Shown: positions 25,801-38,885 of the stretch, one piece after another
Layout: each line of letters starts with the position of its first letter
Position numbering within the stretch: the first letter of the stretch is position 1
DNA from: Sphagnum compactum
Taxonomy: Eukaryota > Bryophyta > Sphagnopsida > Sphagnales
Assembly (NCBI GenBank): GCA_965153455.1
Contig: OZ234500.1
Span: 9,114,001 to 9,178,000 of the forward strand
Length of the DNA stretch: 64,000 nt
Direction: 5' to 3'
Notes under the pieces: generated by a model
What the model saw: only the letters and a program-made list of their open reading frames with translations
What the model was told of the DNA's origin: nothing
The model's database searches: none
Position numbers and translations under genes: made by a program

Positions 25801-28800
25801 AAAAATATTCTTGAATTCCAATTCAGGGGCTAGGTCTGAAGGTGCAGGTTTTATTATGTTTTTACTGCAGGTATTGGGACTTGATATTTGTGCGGATACT
25901 ATGGTTGGCGATGACTTACGTAGAGGGATTTCTGGTGGACAAAAAAAGCGAGTCACTACAGGTATGGGTGTAATCAACCTTTGTCATTTGTGGCTTCTGG
26001 ATGCAGTAAAAGTATGTCCAATTTAGTTTAACCAAGACTTAGCTTTCAAGGTTCTTGGGGTTTTTGGACATTGACATAATTTGATGGGTTTAATCATGGA
26101 TGGTTTAAGTTTTCATTGTTTCATAGAATTAAGTTGTTGAGGACATGGGAGTTTTGTTTAAAGTTGTTTCTTTCCGGGGTCCAGGTGAGATGATAGTGGG
26201 ACCAACACAAGCATTATTTATGGACGAGATCTCCACAGGCTTGGATAGCTCAACTACCTTCTCTATCATCAACAGTTTGCGCCAATCTGCCAAAATATTG
26301 GAGTACACAATCCTCGTATCGCTGCTGCAGCCAGCTCCTGAGACTTTTAACCTCTTTGACGACATCATTCTGCTCTCAGAGGGGCAGGTTGTGTATCATG
26401 GACCTCGCGATCAGGTGCTGGCATTTTTCGAGTCTTGTGGCTTTAGGTGCCCTGATCGCAAGGGTATTGCTGATTTTTTGCAAGAGGTAAAAAATTTCTC
26501 CCTAAGAGCATCTATACACTACTACTACACATGACAAATTTGACCAAAGCATAACACACACGTATTTTCACACATTTTGTGTTCAATGATGTGTCTTCAT
26601 CTTCAGGGGAATCCTCACATCCACACCATCTACTTTGTCTGTTTTAATTCTAACAATTATTGAGCTGTATATGAAATGAAATTATCTGCAGGTAACATCG
26701 CGTAAAGATCAGGAACAATACTGGGCTCATAGACACCGACCGTATCACTTTGTTCCGGTGAGGGAATTTGCAGAAGCTTACCAGCAGTTTTTCATAGGTG
26801 CCGAGATGAAGCAAGAGCTTGCGGTACCATACCCAAAGGAACGAAGCCACAAGGCAGCCTTATCAACTGAGAAATACTCAGTTACCAACAAGGATCTTCT
26901 CAAGGCCAATTTCGGCAAACAATGGCTTCTCATGAAGCGCAATGCAATCGTCTACATCTTTATGGTCTTACAGGTGATGACAAATCTTTAATTCTCTTGA
27001 CCCTTTTTTTCCCCCTCTTGTTACTGTACAACACATTTTTTGTATTGTGAGGACTTGCTCAATTACTATGCTGTGGGTACTCCGGTAAAAGATGGTTCAA
27101 ACTACAATACTTTGCCCTCTTGATCATTCACAATGTAAGATGCAAGAGACGCAACTTGAGAAAGAAAATGAACACCAGAGGAGAATTAGTAATAAACAAA
27201 TAATATGTATGTGTAATCCTCTCGTCATCTTGTAACCGGATTCATTGGCCTGTCTGTATATGTATGCAGATTTCGCTCGGGGCATTCATTTCCATGACAG
27301 TCTTTTTTCGCACCAAGTTGCGCCAAAAAACCATAGGTGACGGGACAGAGTATTTGGGTGCTCTATTCTACGCAATCGCGAGCATCATGTTCAATGGTTT
27401 TGGAGATCTGGCGATATTGATTTCGCGGCTGCCTGTCATCATCAAGCAGCGGGATCTGCTGTTCTATCCTGCATGGTCCTATTCACTGGCTACCATCGTG
27501 TTGAACATCCCGATTACTCTTGTTCAGAGTGTGGTATGGGTGTCCATGACATACTATGTCACTGGGTATGCACCCGAGGCCAGCCGATTCTTCAAGCAGA
27601 TGCTGCTGCTGTTTCTAGTGGGGCAGATGTCCGGGTCGATGTTCCGCATGATTGGGGCTCTGTGTCGAACGACAGTGCTGGCCAATACGATCGGCTTCCT
27701 TGCCATTCTTATCTGTTTCATGCTTGGAGGTTTTGTCATCCCCAAGCCCAATATCAAGAAGTGGTGGATATGGGGTTTCTGGATCTCTCCCTTGACATAT
27801 GCACAGCAAGCAATCGGTGTCAATGAAATGCTTGCACCCCGTTGGCAAACGGTAGTAGCTCTTTCAAAACTTCCACAAAATCCCCACTTGAAACACAAAA
27901 CACACTGCTGCTTCATCATCATGTGGTCCCATGTGCAGGACCCATGTAGACTCTTGTGTTATTGTCATCATTGTATGCTTCAACTCTCTGCTGACACTGA
28001 GTCCAATTTTTTTGTTTCTAATCAGCATTGGCTTGACAATATGTTGTGGGTCCAATTGCAGTTTCCTTCTGGCAACGGTACCAAGTCCTTGGGAGTGCAA
28101 GTTCTGGAGAGTCGAGGGCAGTTTACTCATGCCTATTGGTATTGGCTTGGTGTTGGTGCATTGGTGGGTTTCATCATCATCTTCAACATCGGCTTCACTG
28201 TTGCCATTGCTGTCATGCCAGGTGAGTTGTTGTACCCTAAACCCCCCATCCGATCCCATCCTCATGATGATCTTACTCGATGTTCGAGTTCGAAAGATCA
28301 AACCATGGAAATACGCCACTTTCGGTGGTATACAGATGTATAGGAAAAAGAGCAAGTAGATGTGAGGGAAGATGACAAACTGCATCAAACACATGGGTTA
28401 GTCTGCAGGCTGCTTGCTGATACAGATTTTTTTGTGGATTTGTGTGGGACTCATCAGCTGTCGGGAAGCCGCAAGCTGTTTTGTCAGAGGAGGAACTGGC
28501 TGAAAAGCAAGCAAACCGTGAAGGAGCGCTTGTGCTTCTAAAGTCTCCGAATCGATCCAAGAGGAGGTCCCATCCACGTCGTTCCGTGACAAGAAGCAGT
28601 TCACTCTCTCGTGGTGGAGAATTGCAAATGCAACAGATTCCAAGTGAGTGGACGGTGTCATCATTCCATCGAAATGGAAGCGACCATAACACCACCAACA
28701 ATAGATCTGTTGCAACCCGTGGAATGGTTCTACCATTCCAACCGTTGTCAATTTCATTTAATGACATAAGTTACTTTGTCGACTTGCCCGCGGTACTATG

Positions 28801-31800
28801 CTTTGCTGAAACTCCTCTTTCTCACGTGATACTGTCATCGCCTTTTCTCATGCTGTCAAAACTCCAATCTTTGTCAATAAAACTGATGATGATACACGCG
28901 AGTTGCCGAGAATTTCTTGGGCTGATGTGGTTGACATGTGTATCTGATGATCATATTGACAGGAAATGAAGCAGGAGGGGATTACAGAAACAAAACTGAG
29001 ACTGCTATCCAACATCACCGGAGCATTTCGACCAGGTGTCCTTACAGCTCTGGTTGGTGTGAGTGGAGCAGGGAAGACCACTCTCATGGATGTTTTGGCT
29101 GGAAGGAAAACCGGTGGTTACATCGAGGGTGATATCCGTATCTCTGGATTCCCTAAGAACCAGAAGACATTTGCTCGCATCTCTGGTTATTGCGAGCAGA
29201 GTGATATTCATTCTCCTCAACTAACTGTTCGTGAATCTCTCATCTTCTCCGCCTGGTTACGCCTTTCAAGTGATGTGGATTCGACAACAAAGATGGTGGG
29301 TGATGACTGTTGATCCATTCACCTCACTCTGCTGCTCAAGCTTGTTCAAAAAATTGCCCCAATTCCTTTTGTCCCTGCCATGTGCTGTGGATTAGTAGCC
29401 GAGACAACTCGAGACCAAAGGGTTTAGGGTTTAGGGTTTTAGACCAATTTGACAAGCAAGCTAAATCGGTTTTTAACGTCTGTTTTTCTTGTTTGGGAAA
29501 ATTGCAGAGTTTCGTAGAACAAGTGATGGATCTGGTGGAAATGAAGTCGCTGGAATCCGCCTTGGTCGGACTACCAGCTATCTCCGGGCTGTCAACAGAA
29601 CAGAGGAAACGGTTGACAATTGCAGTGGAGCTCGTGGCGAATCCCTCCATCATCTTCATGGATGAGCCCACAAGTGGACTCGATGCTCGGGCTGCCGCAA
29701 TTGTTATGCGCACTGTACGTAATACCGTTGATACTGGCCGCACTGTTGTCTGCACCATCCACCAGCCCAGCATTGACATCTTTGAAGCTTTTGATGAGGT
29801 ATGTATAACAGTTTTCTTACCCTTCCTGAAAAAATTCCAGCAACCCATGTGAGTATGGCATTTCTCTGACATCTTGATGCTATGTCCTATTTATGACAGC
29901 TACTGCTACTCAAGCGTGGAGGGTGTGTGATTTACATGGGACCTCTTGGATACCAATCCCACAAACTAGTTCAATACTTTGAGGTGAGCTTTTGTGGACA
30001 TCTTGGACAAGAGAAGGGATTTGCATCTTGGATATGCATAAAAGAGATGCTCAGAATCCATCCAAAACGATATTATGTCTTACAGCAAGCACCCAAGAAC
30101 AATTTTGTAGTTATTCCTGTTACAGTTATGAATGATGTGTGCCATAGAGCTGAGCTTCCTATCACTAAGTATGAAGGCCTTGAAATTCCCCCATACATAT
30201 GTACTGAGCTCTCTCTTCATTTTCATGCTCATGGTGCAGGCGATACCAGGCGTAAGTAAAATCAAGGAGGGAGACAACCCCGCCACATGGATGTTGGAGG
30301 CCAGCAATGTGGCTGTTGAGAACCGACTGGGTGTTGACTTTGCAGAAATCTATGAGAAATCTTCTCTCTACCGGTCAGTGCATTCCTTTTTCCCATTAAA
30401 CCCTTTTGTCCCCTTTGTCATTCGGGAAAATTGTGGGCTCATTTGTAGAAAATAGAGCAATTACATGTCTGCATTTTTTGTCACTTTGAATTGGGTTCTA
30501 TTTTTGCATGACCTTCAAATTCCCTTCTCCCCCAACTTCTCACATCATTCTTTCTGGGGGTAACCAAATTGACATGGAGAGCAGACAGAACAAGGAACTA
30601 GTGAAGGAGCTAAGTGAGCCAGCTCCAGACACAAAGGACCTGTCATTTCCAACTGAGTTTTCACAGCCACTCTTTCAACAGCTCATATGTACTCTGTGGA
30701 AGCAGCATCTGACGTATTGGCGCAGTCCAGACTATAACGTTGTGCGATTCTTCTTCACTCTATCCACAGCATTGGTTTTTGGCAGTCTCTTCTGGCAAAT
30801 TGGCACAACAAGGTGGGTCAAGAAATGCACCATCACTATTTTTCTAGCACCAAGAATCAATAGCACCATCCATATCTCAGGAATCAAGTAGTTGTGGATC
30901 ATGTTCATACTGAACAGTTCTGATGGGGTCTAGAGATGTGCTAGACATGTTCTAGAGATGGTACCTTTGGAGATCTTGTGATGCAGTATCACATATGTAG
31001 CATTGAGAAATTGGGTGCTGCTTATTGATTTTGGGAATTTGATTCTTCCCAGAACTACTTCAAACGACCTCTTCACTATCTTGGGTGCCTTGTATGGAGC
31101 AACGATTTTCATTTGCTTCAATAACTGCGGCACAGTTCAGCCGGTGGTGAGCATAGAACGGACTGTCTTTTACAGGGAGAAAGCAGCAGGGATGTACTCT
31201 GCAATTCCGTATGCACTTGCACAGGCAAGCAGCTTGTTCTTTTGTTATGACCCATCCTTGTCCTTTTGATATCTGGGCAGTTGGATGAGGCTTTAAACAG
31301 AGTATGTCAAAGTAGTTTTCTAGTAACAGATAATACACAAAGCGCCTTTTCTTTTACCATTGCACAAGAAATCTCCTTCACTATTATAGCATCTGTAGTT
31401 CTGATTTTTCTAACTTTTTTTTGCCTAACTCATATATATTTCTGTCTGATTTGGGGTGAGGGAACAGATTCTGATTGAGATACCTTATGTGCTTGCCCAA
31501 GCATCTCTGTATGGCCTCATTGTATACTCCATGGTCGGATTCGAATGGACAGCGGCAAAGTTTTTTTGGTTCCTGTTCGTATTATACTTCTCACTCATCT
31601 CCTTCACTTTCTACGGAATGATGATGGTGGCTCTCACACCCAACAGTCAACTTGCCCAAATTGTCGCATCCTTCTTCTACTCACTATTCAACCTCTTCTC
31701 CGGGTTTTTGATTGCCAAGCCAGTGAGTTCTTCCATCCATCCCTTGAGCAGTTTGTTTCCCATACTTGCTTGTTGTGCTGAATTTACTGATTGTTGGTGC

Positions 31801-32195
31801 AGGACTGGTAAACTTTGCTGGAGTGGTGGTGCTTCAGATGGCTGAAGGATTTCACCTCTCTCTCCCCCCCCTGACCATGTCACAACTAATTTTGAGTACT
31901 GCTTTTTGTGATGGTGCAGCTCATTCCAGCATGGTGGATTTGGTATTACTGGATATGTCCTGTGGCCTGGACACTGTATGGTCTCGTAATCTCGCAGTTT
32001 GGTGACATAAATGATCAAGTGAAAGTCATTGGATCAATAGATTATCACACAAGTGTGAAAGACTATATCAACAGCTTCTTTGGATACAAATACAGCTTCC
32101 TTTCAACAGTCGCAGGTGTGCTTGTGATGTGGCCTGTTTTCTTCGCTATTGTCTTTGTGTTTGCCATTAAGTACTTGAACTTCCAGACACGGTGA
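22810..32195 (+). CDS. Full-size ABCG (PDR-type) ABC transporter
   Basis: This is a plasma-membrane-type pump of the plant ABCG/pleiotropic drug resistance family, which exports hormones, wax or defence metabolites; the substrate cannot be told here. Twenty-one exons join in phase (about 1521 aa): 22810-23264, 23679-23799, 24053-24141, 24458-24542, 24768-24927, 25397-25473, 25674-25727, 25871-25961, 26185-26486, 26692-26973, 27270-27851, 28062-28221, 28458-28792, 28963-29295, 29508-29798, 29900-29983, 30240-30373, 30585-30812, 31053-31224, 31468-31722 and 31920-32195. Order: Gly-rich N terminus, [17 protein letters not shown]1 (Walker [10 protein letters not shown], signature ISGGQKKRV, Walker B ALFMDE), a first membrane block, [12 protein letters not shown] linker, NBD2 ([42 protein letters not shown]), a second membrane block ending KYLNFQTR. 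All catalytic motifs are intact. Intron 19 (31225-31467) has a GC donor. Confidence 0.93.
29423..29441 (+). repeat. Interstitial telomere-like tract in an ABCG intron
   Basis: Two to three TTTAGGG units lie in the intron 29296-29507, between the NBD2 Walker A exon and the Walker B exon. They are an intronic telo-box or an old repair scar and do not touch the exons. Confidence 0.7.
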
Positions 32196-33872
32196 GAGTA
32201 GGGGAAACCCCAAAAAATGTTTCAGCCATTGTTTTTTAAATTAATATACCCCTCAAATCAAGGTTTGTAACAAATTCGAGCAAAGTTTTTTTGCATACAA
32301 ACCATGAGCCCAAAAGTCAGAAGACAGAGAAGAAGTTTTTTCTTGTCGGCCTGATCACCCTATTTTAGCAAATCTAACCTGATGTACATAATTCTTTTTA
32401 TAATTGGATAGAGCATCAGGGTGTTCAAAACATGTATGAAATGTTCAAGTAACATTCAATCCTCAAGATTACCCTATGGTGGTTTTTTGCATTCCATTCT
32501 TCACAACTTGGGCCGTTTTATTGTTTCACAGTGAAATAGACCAATTCACAAGGACCTGAATCCAGAATTGAAAAAAACTCTCGCTCAAGTTTACCTCTTT
32601 GCTCTTTGTGTCATAATCTTCTCTCCACTGCTACAAAGTTCCTTCAGTTTCTTGTCCCATCTTTTAAGAGCCTAGATCTTGAACATAAATAAGATTCAAA
32701 ACCTGAGGAAGTGCACTCCAGTTTGAACTAATGCCCACTTTAGACTAGAAGTTGGCCAAAAAATCTTGAGACGGATAAAGGGAAATTTGAGTATTAATAA
32801 AATATTATTTGTTTGAGGGCCAATGAGTTCATGTGTAAAGCCATTAAGGCCAAAAAGTAAGGACCAAGGCTTCAACCCCTCGTATGCTTTCATTTTTTTC
32901 TTCTTATATCATTCTTCTTCTCATCTTTGCTTCCTTTCTCAAGCTAAACCCTAAAAGTCACCACCATGGATGAGCAGACACAAGAGTCTTGTAACTCTTG
33001 TGTTTTTCATGGCAGTTCAACATATTATTACTGTATTTATGCAATTGCAACAAGTTGAACTTCATCAACATTATCATGCAATGATGATGATGGATGTTTT
33101 CATTATGGAAACAAATAGAATACAAGAGATGAAATGAAGGAGAAGATATAAGGTTTGATTGAGGATTTATTTTAATACTATAGTGTGAATTTCATCAAAA
33201 CAATATTTTATTGTAGCAACATTGGCCCAAAGAGTTGCAAATTCGCCTTCCAAGTTGATAAGTATTATTTCCCTGCCTTGGGGCCAAGTCAGGGCCATAT
33301 AATGATAGATTTAAAAAATTGTTTTCTTTTTCAGCCTTGACTCTTAGTGTAAAGTCCTTGGGGCCAATTTCAGTGACTGCGCCAATAGGAATGCTCAATT
33401 GAGTTCAACCTTGGCCTTGAGTGGGCCTAAGTACATGCTACCTAATGACAACAGACCTTAAAGTCTCTTGCCAAAACTTATTACAGCCATGGTTTCACTA
33501 TCTCCATACAACAGTAACCATTGGGAAAAACCCTTCTTCTACATGTCATTCATTTTCCCACACCCAATAGGTCCCAAGATTTCAACAAACCCCCATTCCA
33601 AATTGCAATGGGAAGAAACCCTTCTGAAAACTGTGACAAATGGGGTGGACACATATGGTGTTTATCATTGAAATCTAATTCCCCAATAGTGGGGAAAGTA
33701 AGGACAGCTTTTATGTCCTTTGGGACATGCACTTTTCACCTACCTGCATGAGCACTTGGATACCAATGTTGGCTTGGCCAACTTTTCCTTTCATTGACAA
33801 GAGTCCTTGGATAGCAAGCCCCTGCATCGTCCACATGCTTTACTTTCTCAATTGCCATCCTTTTCCCTTTGT
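32196..33872. other. Convergent intergenic region between ABCG and TAD1
   Basis: The two genes point at each other, so this stretch holds both 3' ends. It is AT-rich, with no third gene recognised. Short frames around 33468-33751 show no family features. Confidence 0.6.
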
Positions 33873-36800
33873 TCATGTATCATCAGATTTGTCATGAGCC
33901 TTATATAGCTTCTGTGATCTTGGAAGCCTACAATTGAAAGACTGAAGATACTCTGGTTTTACAAGCCAATCTTGCAAAGGTGACTGTCCAGCACAAAGGG
34001 TTTCCCAAGCCCTTCTATAAGCCTGTGCACCAACCTGGAAGCAGACAAAGCTTTTCCTTGTTAGAACCTTTCTCTAACCTTAATGTTGGAAAACCAGCAT
34101 GCAAGACATGACCCTGTTTATATCATCTTCCACAGCATGGGTACTCCATATCCCTGCCATTAACATACCTTACTCCTGATAGGGATTTGTAAGTAGGGTT
34201 TAGGGTTTAGGGTTCAATCATATCCAACATAAGTAGTTGTTGAAATAGTAGTAAACCACATTTCCTGCCCGTAATTTGTTACAAGGGACTGTCAGGGGTA
34301 CCTTCATGTCAATGTATGATAGCTCAGCCATGCTTGCGAGAGATGGAAAATGGGTCAGCAATCTGAGAAAACGTTGTTGGAAGGCCCTCCTGTATGAACA
34401 ATTGACAGTAGTCAGATATGATCCCACACTCTGGAATATGGCACCCTTTGAATTCAGCCAGAAACAATGAGTTGCTCAGTCTTTTTGTCAACAACATTAT
34501 TGCTGGTGTAATTCTGTAGTTCTCATTCATAAGAAATGATGGCTGACCAAAGTTGTTCCATGCAAAAGGGTTGTTCACAAAGAACATCTTGGACTGAGCT
34601 TACTTGCATAGGGAGGATTGAGTAGCAGGTGAGAGAGCTCCCTTTGCAGATGTTCCCTGTCTGCGTCCAGATGTTCCCAGAACAACCTCAAACTGTCCTG
34701 ATGCATCCCAGCTAATTGAATACCTGTACCACCACAGTGAAATTAGACAAGCTGCGACATGCACATTTACCAACAGAAGTTGTCCAAATACAAACTGAAG
34801 TGGAGTTTAAAGAAAAAATCTAATCAAGCATATGGGAAACTCGAGACAGGCCTCAGAATTTTGTACAAGTTCCCTGTCAACTTTTTCACATGAGAAGAAG
34901 ATATGAAACCAGTGGTGAGACCAGTAGACGCACCCGCAAAAGACACCGGAACCATCAAAAGGTCGCTGAAACTTTTCTGGCGGGGCCGATGTAATCCACA
35001 GATGCGGCTGAACACAAAATGTCCAGTTTCTTTTAAAAAGCTACTCCTGTACAGAAGCTTTAGTATCCAATAGTCATGTAATTCTGCAAACCCAAATGAA
35101 AACAGTAAGCCCATGAGGACACCAGCAGACTCCAAGGAGCATGAAATCCAATTGCACAAACTTTCAAATTCAGACTGCAACCTTACCAAATTCAACCTGA
35201 AGGGTGGAAATAGGGCATTTGAATTTGGAATCAGACGACTGTATACAGCCCTCCTTAACACAGTTAAAGCCACTTCACTGATGGAGAGCCCTGCTGTCCT
35301 ATACTCTTCCTCAATATGTCTATCTTCAGTGTAAGTAGATTCAGGTGGTATTCCAGATCTGTTTCTTTGCAGTTCACTAGAGACTAAGTCCACGGCTGTG
35401 TTACCACCCAATGTGATTGAAGACAGATATATCGGTTCCACCAGTAAGTGTGAGAGAAGGGCCCCTGCCAGATTCAGTGCTACTGTTGAGCAATACTAGT
35501 CTGTGAATGTGATGAATTAAATACATGAGCTGGTAGGAGTAAAACTGCACAGATCTGCATATGATCAGAGGACTTCTCTCTAGTGTATAGTCTCCCATGA
35601 GCAAGAAAGAGAGTGTGATGCAGATGATGGAAAGACCAAAGAACCTTGAAGACCGACAACATTCCACCGTGCCAATTTGTCACTGCAACTCATAGACATG
35701 GTAGCATTTCCTCTGCCAGGCTTTCTCCTTGCCACTCCTTCTGCTTGCTTGCTGTCCACTACCCACACAATTTTGTGTACATAATAAGCCACCCTGCCTT
35801 TCCTCAATATTGGGCCTGCAGGTTGTTTTAGGGTTTACACCAATTACAAACTGAAACTCCTCACACTGATTTGTCTCCAGAAATAAAGCAGTCAACAGTC
35901 CAAAAAATATCTGCTTTCCTCCTTTCAGCCATCTGACCTGAACTCTTGGCTGCTTGTTCTGCCACTCGAGCAACTTCACCAGTAGCATTCACATCCAATC
36001 TAGCAAGCTTAGCACCAGTTTGTTTGGCCATAACTGCCATGAATCATCAATCTGAAGTCAGTCTCAGACATAATCTAATTGCTTTACTGTACTTAGAAAC
36101 GCAGTAAATTGCTAGGTGATACAGTTTTCTATTAAAAAGAAGTTATGTCTGAGCCATATTATAGGGCTAGGGCTTAGGGTTTAGGGATCTTTCCTGATTG
36201 GGTCACCTTTTAGGATTTAGGACTAAAACCCTGAACCCTAAACCCTAAAACCTGATCTTTTATGAGATACACCAGGCTGCTTCATATTTGCAAATGTTAT
36301 TGAGTAAACTATGCTGTGTGTTGTTTGGTGGTGCTCCCCACCTCTCAGTTGATCTTGACAATTCATGGCAATGTTGTCTGATCCAGAGGCTTCTTGTATG
36401 GTGTCTCCAGCAACCGAACCAGGGACACCACATGTGAACAATGAAGATGGTAAGGAAAGCAAGCCAGAGGATTGTTGAGGGAAAATGCATGCATCTCCAC
36501 CTGCAGATACAGAAGCTCCCTTTTCACAACCAGCAGAAGGAATCCTTGAATCATTCAAATAAACTCTAACCCTAGACCTTACAGACATGCAGAAGAAAAG
36601 AATGAAACCAATTGGCAAAAGCAGGCTACACATGAGAAATGGAGGAGAGATCACATGGTGGCTGACTGATGTAAAGATGGATTTCAAGCCCTCGCCGCAG
36701 CTGACACTTTGCAAAATCACCATCCACATCACTGGCCCACTCAAAGACTGCAGGTGCTGATGCATGTTTCTTCAGAGCTCTAGCATCATCATGCTCTGGC

Positions 36801-37290
36801 TGACAGAGACGTTCAATCTCAGAGTAAAAGAACCTGCTCAGATCAGAAAAAAAAGGGAAATGCCATCATCTATGTGCTGCAACAACTCACACGTAGATAT
36901 TCCACTATGTGTGCAACAAAGAGCCCATACCTGAGAAGAGCATCTACCAAAATGTGAATACCTGCAATAGTGAAGGTGCAGCAGAGCATAAACCCTAAAC
37001 AAAAGCAAAGGATACCTGAGAAGAGCTCTACGGGCAATAACTTCGGCATGCGAGTCGTTGACGACATCTCCCTGTACGCTCATGCGATCACGGCCTATGC
37101 ACTTAGTTCCTGTACCTAGGGCAATCACTTGCAGTTGATCGCAGGGGGAGAGAAGAAGAAAAGCAGCCAGAACAGTTGTCTCCAGTCCCTGCGGCTTGCC
37201 TTGCTTGGGCAATGCTTCGTACTTGGCTTCCACAAGCTTCGCCACCCGACTCGGCCATGTCCTTCCCGCTGAATCCATGCTCGAATCCAT
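33873..37290 (-). CDS. TAD1: tRNA-specific adenosine deaminase 1 (A37 to inosine)
   Basis: TAD1/ADAT1 deaminates adenosine 37 of tRNA-Ala to inosine; it is the eukaryotic ADAR-related enzyme. Ten exons join in phase (about 552 aa): 37016-37290, 36655-36833, 36273-36500, 35938-36033, 35645-35815, 35187-35464, 34934-35007, 34604-34723, 34302-34389 and 33873-34022. The editase-domain motifs are complete: [17 protein letters not shown] (zinc His and catalytic Glu), PPCGDA formed across the exon 2/3 junction (zinc Cys), [29 protein letters not shown] (second zinc Cys), EPIYLSSI, and SISWDASG...[12 protein letters not shown]...SSLCK. The middle, after PCGDA, has a Ser-rich insertion of variable type. 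Introns contain telomere-like tracts (34196-34213 and 36167-36245). The start is the first ATG in a well-supported frame, just downstream of a CCCTAAA-rich minisatellite. Confidence 0.93.
34196..34213 (+). repeat. Interstitial telomere-like tract in a TAD1 intron
   Basis: AGGGTTTAGGGTTTAGGG lies within the TAD1 intron 34023-34301. It contains two full TTTAGGG units. Confidence 0.7.
36167..36250. repeat. Inverted pair of telomere-like tracts in a TAD1 intron
   Basis: Near 36169-36185 the strand reads GGGCTTAGGGTTTAGGG, and near 36229-36249 it reads CCCTGAACCCTAAACCCTAAAA. The two lie in opposite orientation about 45 bases apart in the intron 36034-36272, and they can pair as a hairpin. Confidence 0.65.
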
Positions 37291-37359
37291 CCATGCTCCG
37301 TCTTGGAATGCTTCACACCAACGTCATGTTGACCAGGGAGCGTTCAACCATATACGAAT

Positions 37360-37835
37360 GGGAAGGACACTACCAAAACCCCCAAACCCTAAATCCTTCA
37401 GTAGTGCATCAAACCCTAAATTCCTAACACATGCATCAACCGCATTCACCATGAATCCTTCACAAACGCATCAAACCTTTAAATCCTTCACAAATACATC
37501 AAAATTTATATCCTTCACACAATCGAACCCTAAACCCTTCACAAATGCATCAAACCAAAATTCTTCACACGTCTATCAAACATTAAATCCTTGACAAATG
37601 CATCAAACCCTAAATCTTTCACGCATGCATCAAACCTTAAACCATTCACAAGTGCATCACACCCTAAATCATTCACAATGTATCAAACCCTAAATCCTTC
37701 CCACATGCACAATCCTTAAATCCTTCACACATGCATCAAACCCGAAATTCACTGACCCCTAAATCCTTTGCACCTGTATCAAACCTTAAACCCTCCAGAC
37801 ATGTACCAAACCCTAAATCCTTCACACATGCATAT
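37360..37835. repeat. Minisatellite with CCCTAAA core upstream of TAD1
   Basis: About 15-17 imperfect copies of a unit of roughly 27 bases with consensus ATGCATCAAACCCTAAATCCTTCACAC. The unit contains a telomere-like CCCTAAA. The array starts about 70 bases upstream of the TAD1 start codon, so it probably occupies the gene's promoter. It yields long but meaningless open frames rich in Asn, Pro and Ser. Confidence 0.85.
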
Positions 37836-38500
37836 AAGCTCGATGCGCACCAACAGATAGTACGAATATTTTTGTTCCATTTAGTCGACTCACTTGGTTG
37901 TGAGGTTTTTCTATTTTCAATTTTGTAAATTTAAATTTAAATTAATATAGTAAAATTTCACAAGATGATTTAACCAAATTTGGTTGCAGACCACATTTGA
38001 AAATTAAAATTTTAAGAATCCTATTTTTTTTACCATTAGCTAGAAGTTTGTTGCAAGGTTAAAATTATTAAAGTTTCAAGAATAAACTAAACCCTTAATC
38101 ACACAAAGCCATACATTAAAATAATTCATGGGATTCATTGAAAGTTTTAGACTTAGGGTGGAAAATTTAGATTCAAGTGCTCAAGATGACACTTGAACCA
38201 CATGTGGTTAGGACAAAATAGAAAGGGATATTTTAATCTTTTGAAATCAAAGGGTCAAAAGTTATTCCACCTTAACTTGAAGCCGAATTCAGAAAAATTA
38301 AAAATATTTATTCATAGGGTTAAGGTCACTTAAAATATTTATTTGCTCCTGAACCCTAATGGCAAGGCATCATTTGCCAACTAAATTTTTGGGTTATTTT
38401 ATTATTTTGTGTGAAAGCAATAGAGTTATGGTTAGTTTATTTTCTTAGTTTGTTCTCTTTATCACTTTGGTGTGAATCTAATTATAAAGCAGCAAAATGA
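37836..38500. other. AT-rich intergenic, nothing recognised
   Basis: No open frames, RNA genes or repeats of note were seen between two minisatellites. Confidence 0.5.
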
Positions 38501-38504
38501 TGAA

Positions 38505-38885
38505 ACAAAATTGTTCAATTCAGTCGAAAAGATCATGAAAACACATGTTCAATTCCTTCACAAGGATCACATAAACAAGTGTAGTTCATTGTGAAACAAT
38601 TGTTCACTTCATTAAAATAAAAGTTCAACTCATCAACAAAGATTATGAAACAAAAAATTTCAAATCATTAACAAGGATCGTGAATACAAGTGTTCAACAC
38701 TTTAACAAATAGTTAAGACATAAATTGTTCAATTCACCAACAAAGAATATGAAACCAAATGTTCACTAAACAAGTTTTTCAACTCATCAACAAAACATGA
38801 TGAACCAATTGTTCAACACAACAAAGATCATGAAACAAAATTGTTTCAATTCCTCAACAAAGATGATGAACAATTTATTCAACTA
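38505..38885. repeat. Minisatellite with ~35-base GTTCAA...GATCATGAAACAA unit
   Basis: Roughly ten degenerate copies of GTTCAATTC-ATCAACAAAGATCATGAAACAAAATT follow one another. Copies differ by indels and point changes, so the array is old. It is non-coding. Confidence 0.75.

Noticed and set aside
27864-28394. 176-codon minus-strand frame
   Set aside because: It lies antisense to ABCG exons and introns, crosses their splice sites and has no motif. It is a shadow of the transporter gene.
36273-36500. Apparent extra Gly in the TAD1 active site (GGDA)
   Set aside because: Splicing from 36655 joins T to GT and gives the normal PCGDA. The extra residue exists only in the unspliced frame.
37360-37835. 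CRISPR-like array
   Set aside because: Repeats are contiguous and degenerate with no unique spacers, and the genome is a plant's.
37176-37928. Plus-strand frames in and next to the minisatellite
   Set aside because: They are translations of the TAD1 antisense strand and of tandem repeats.
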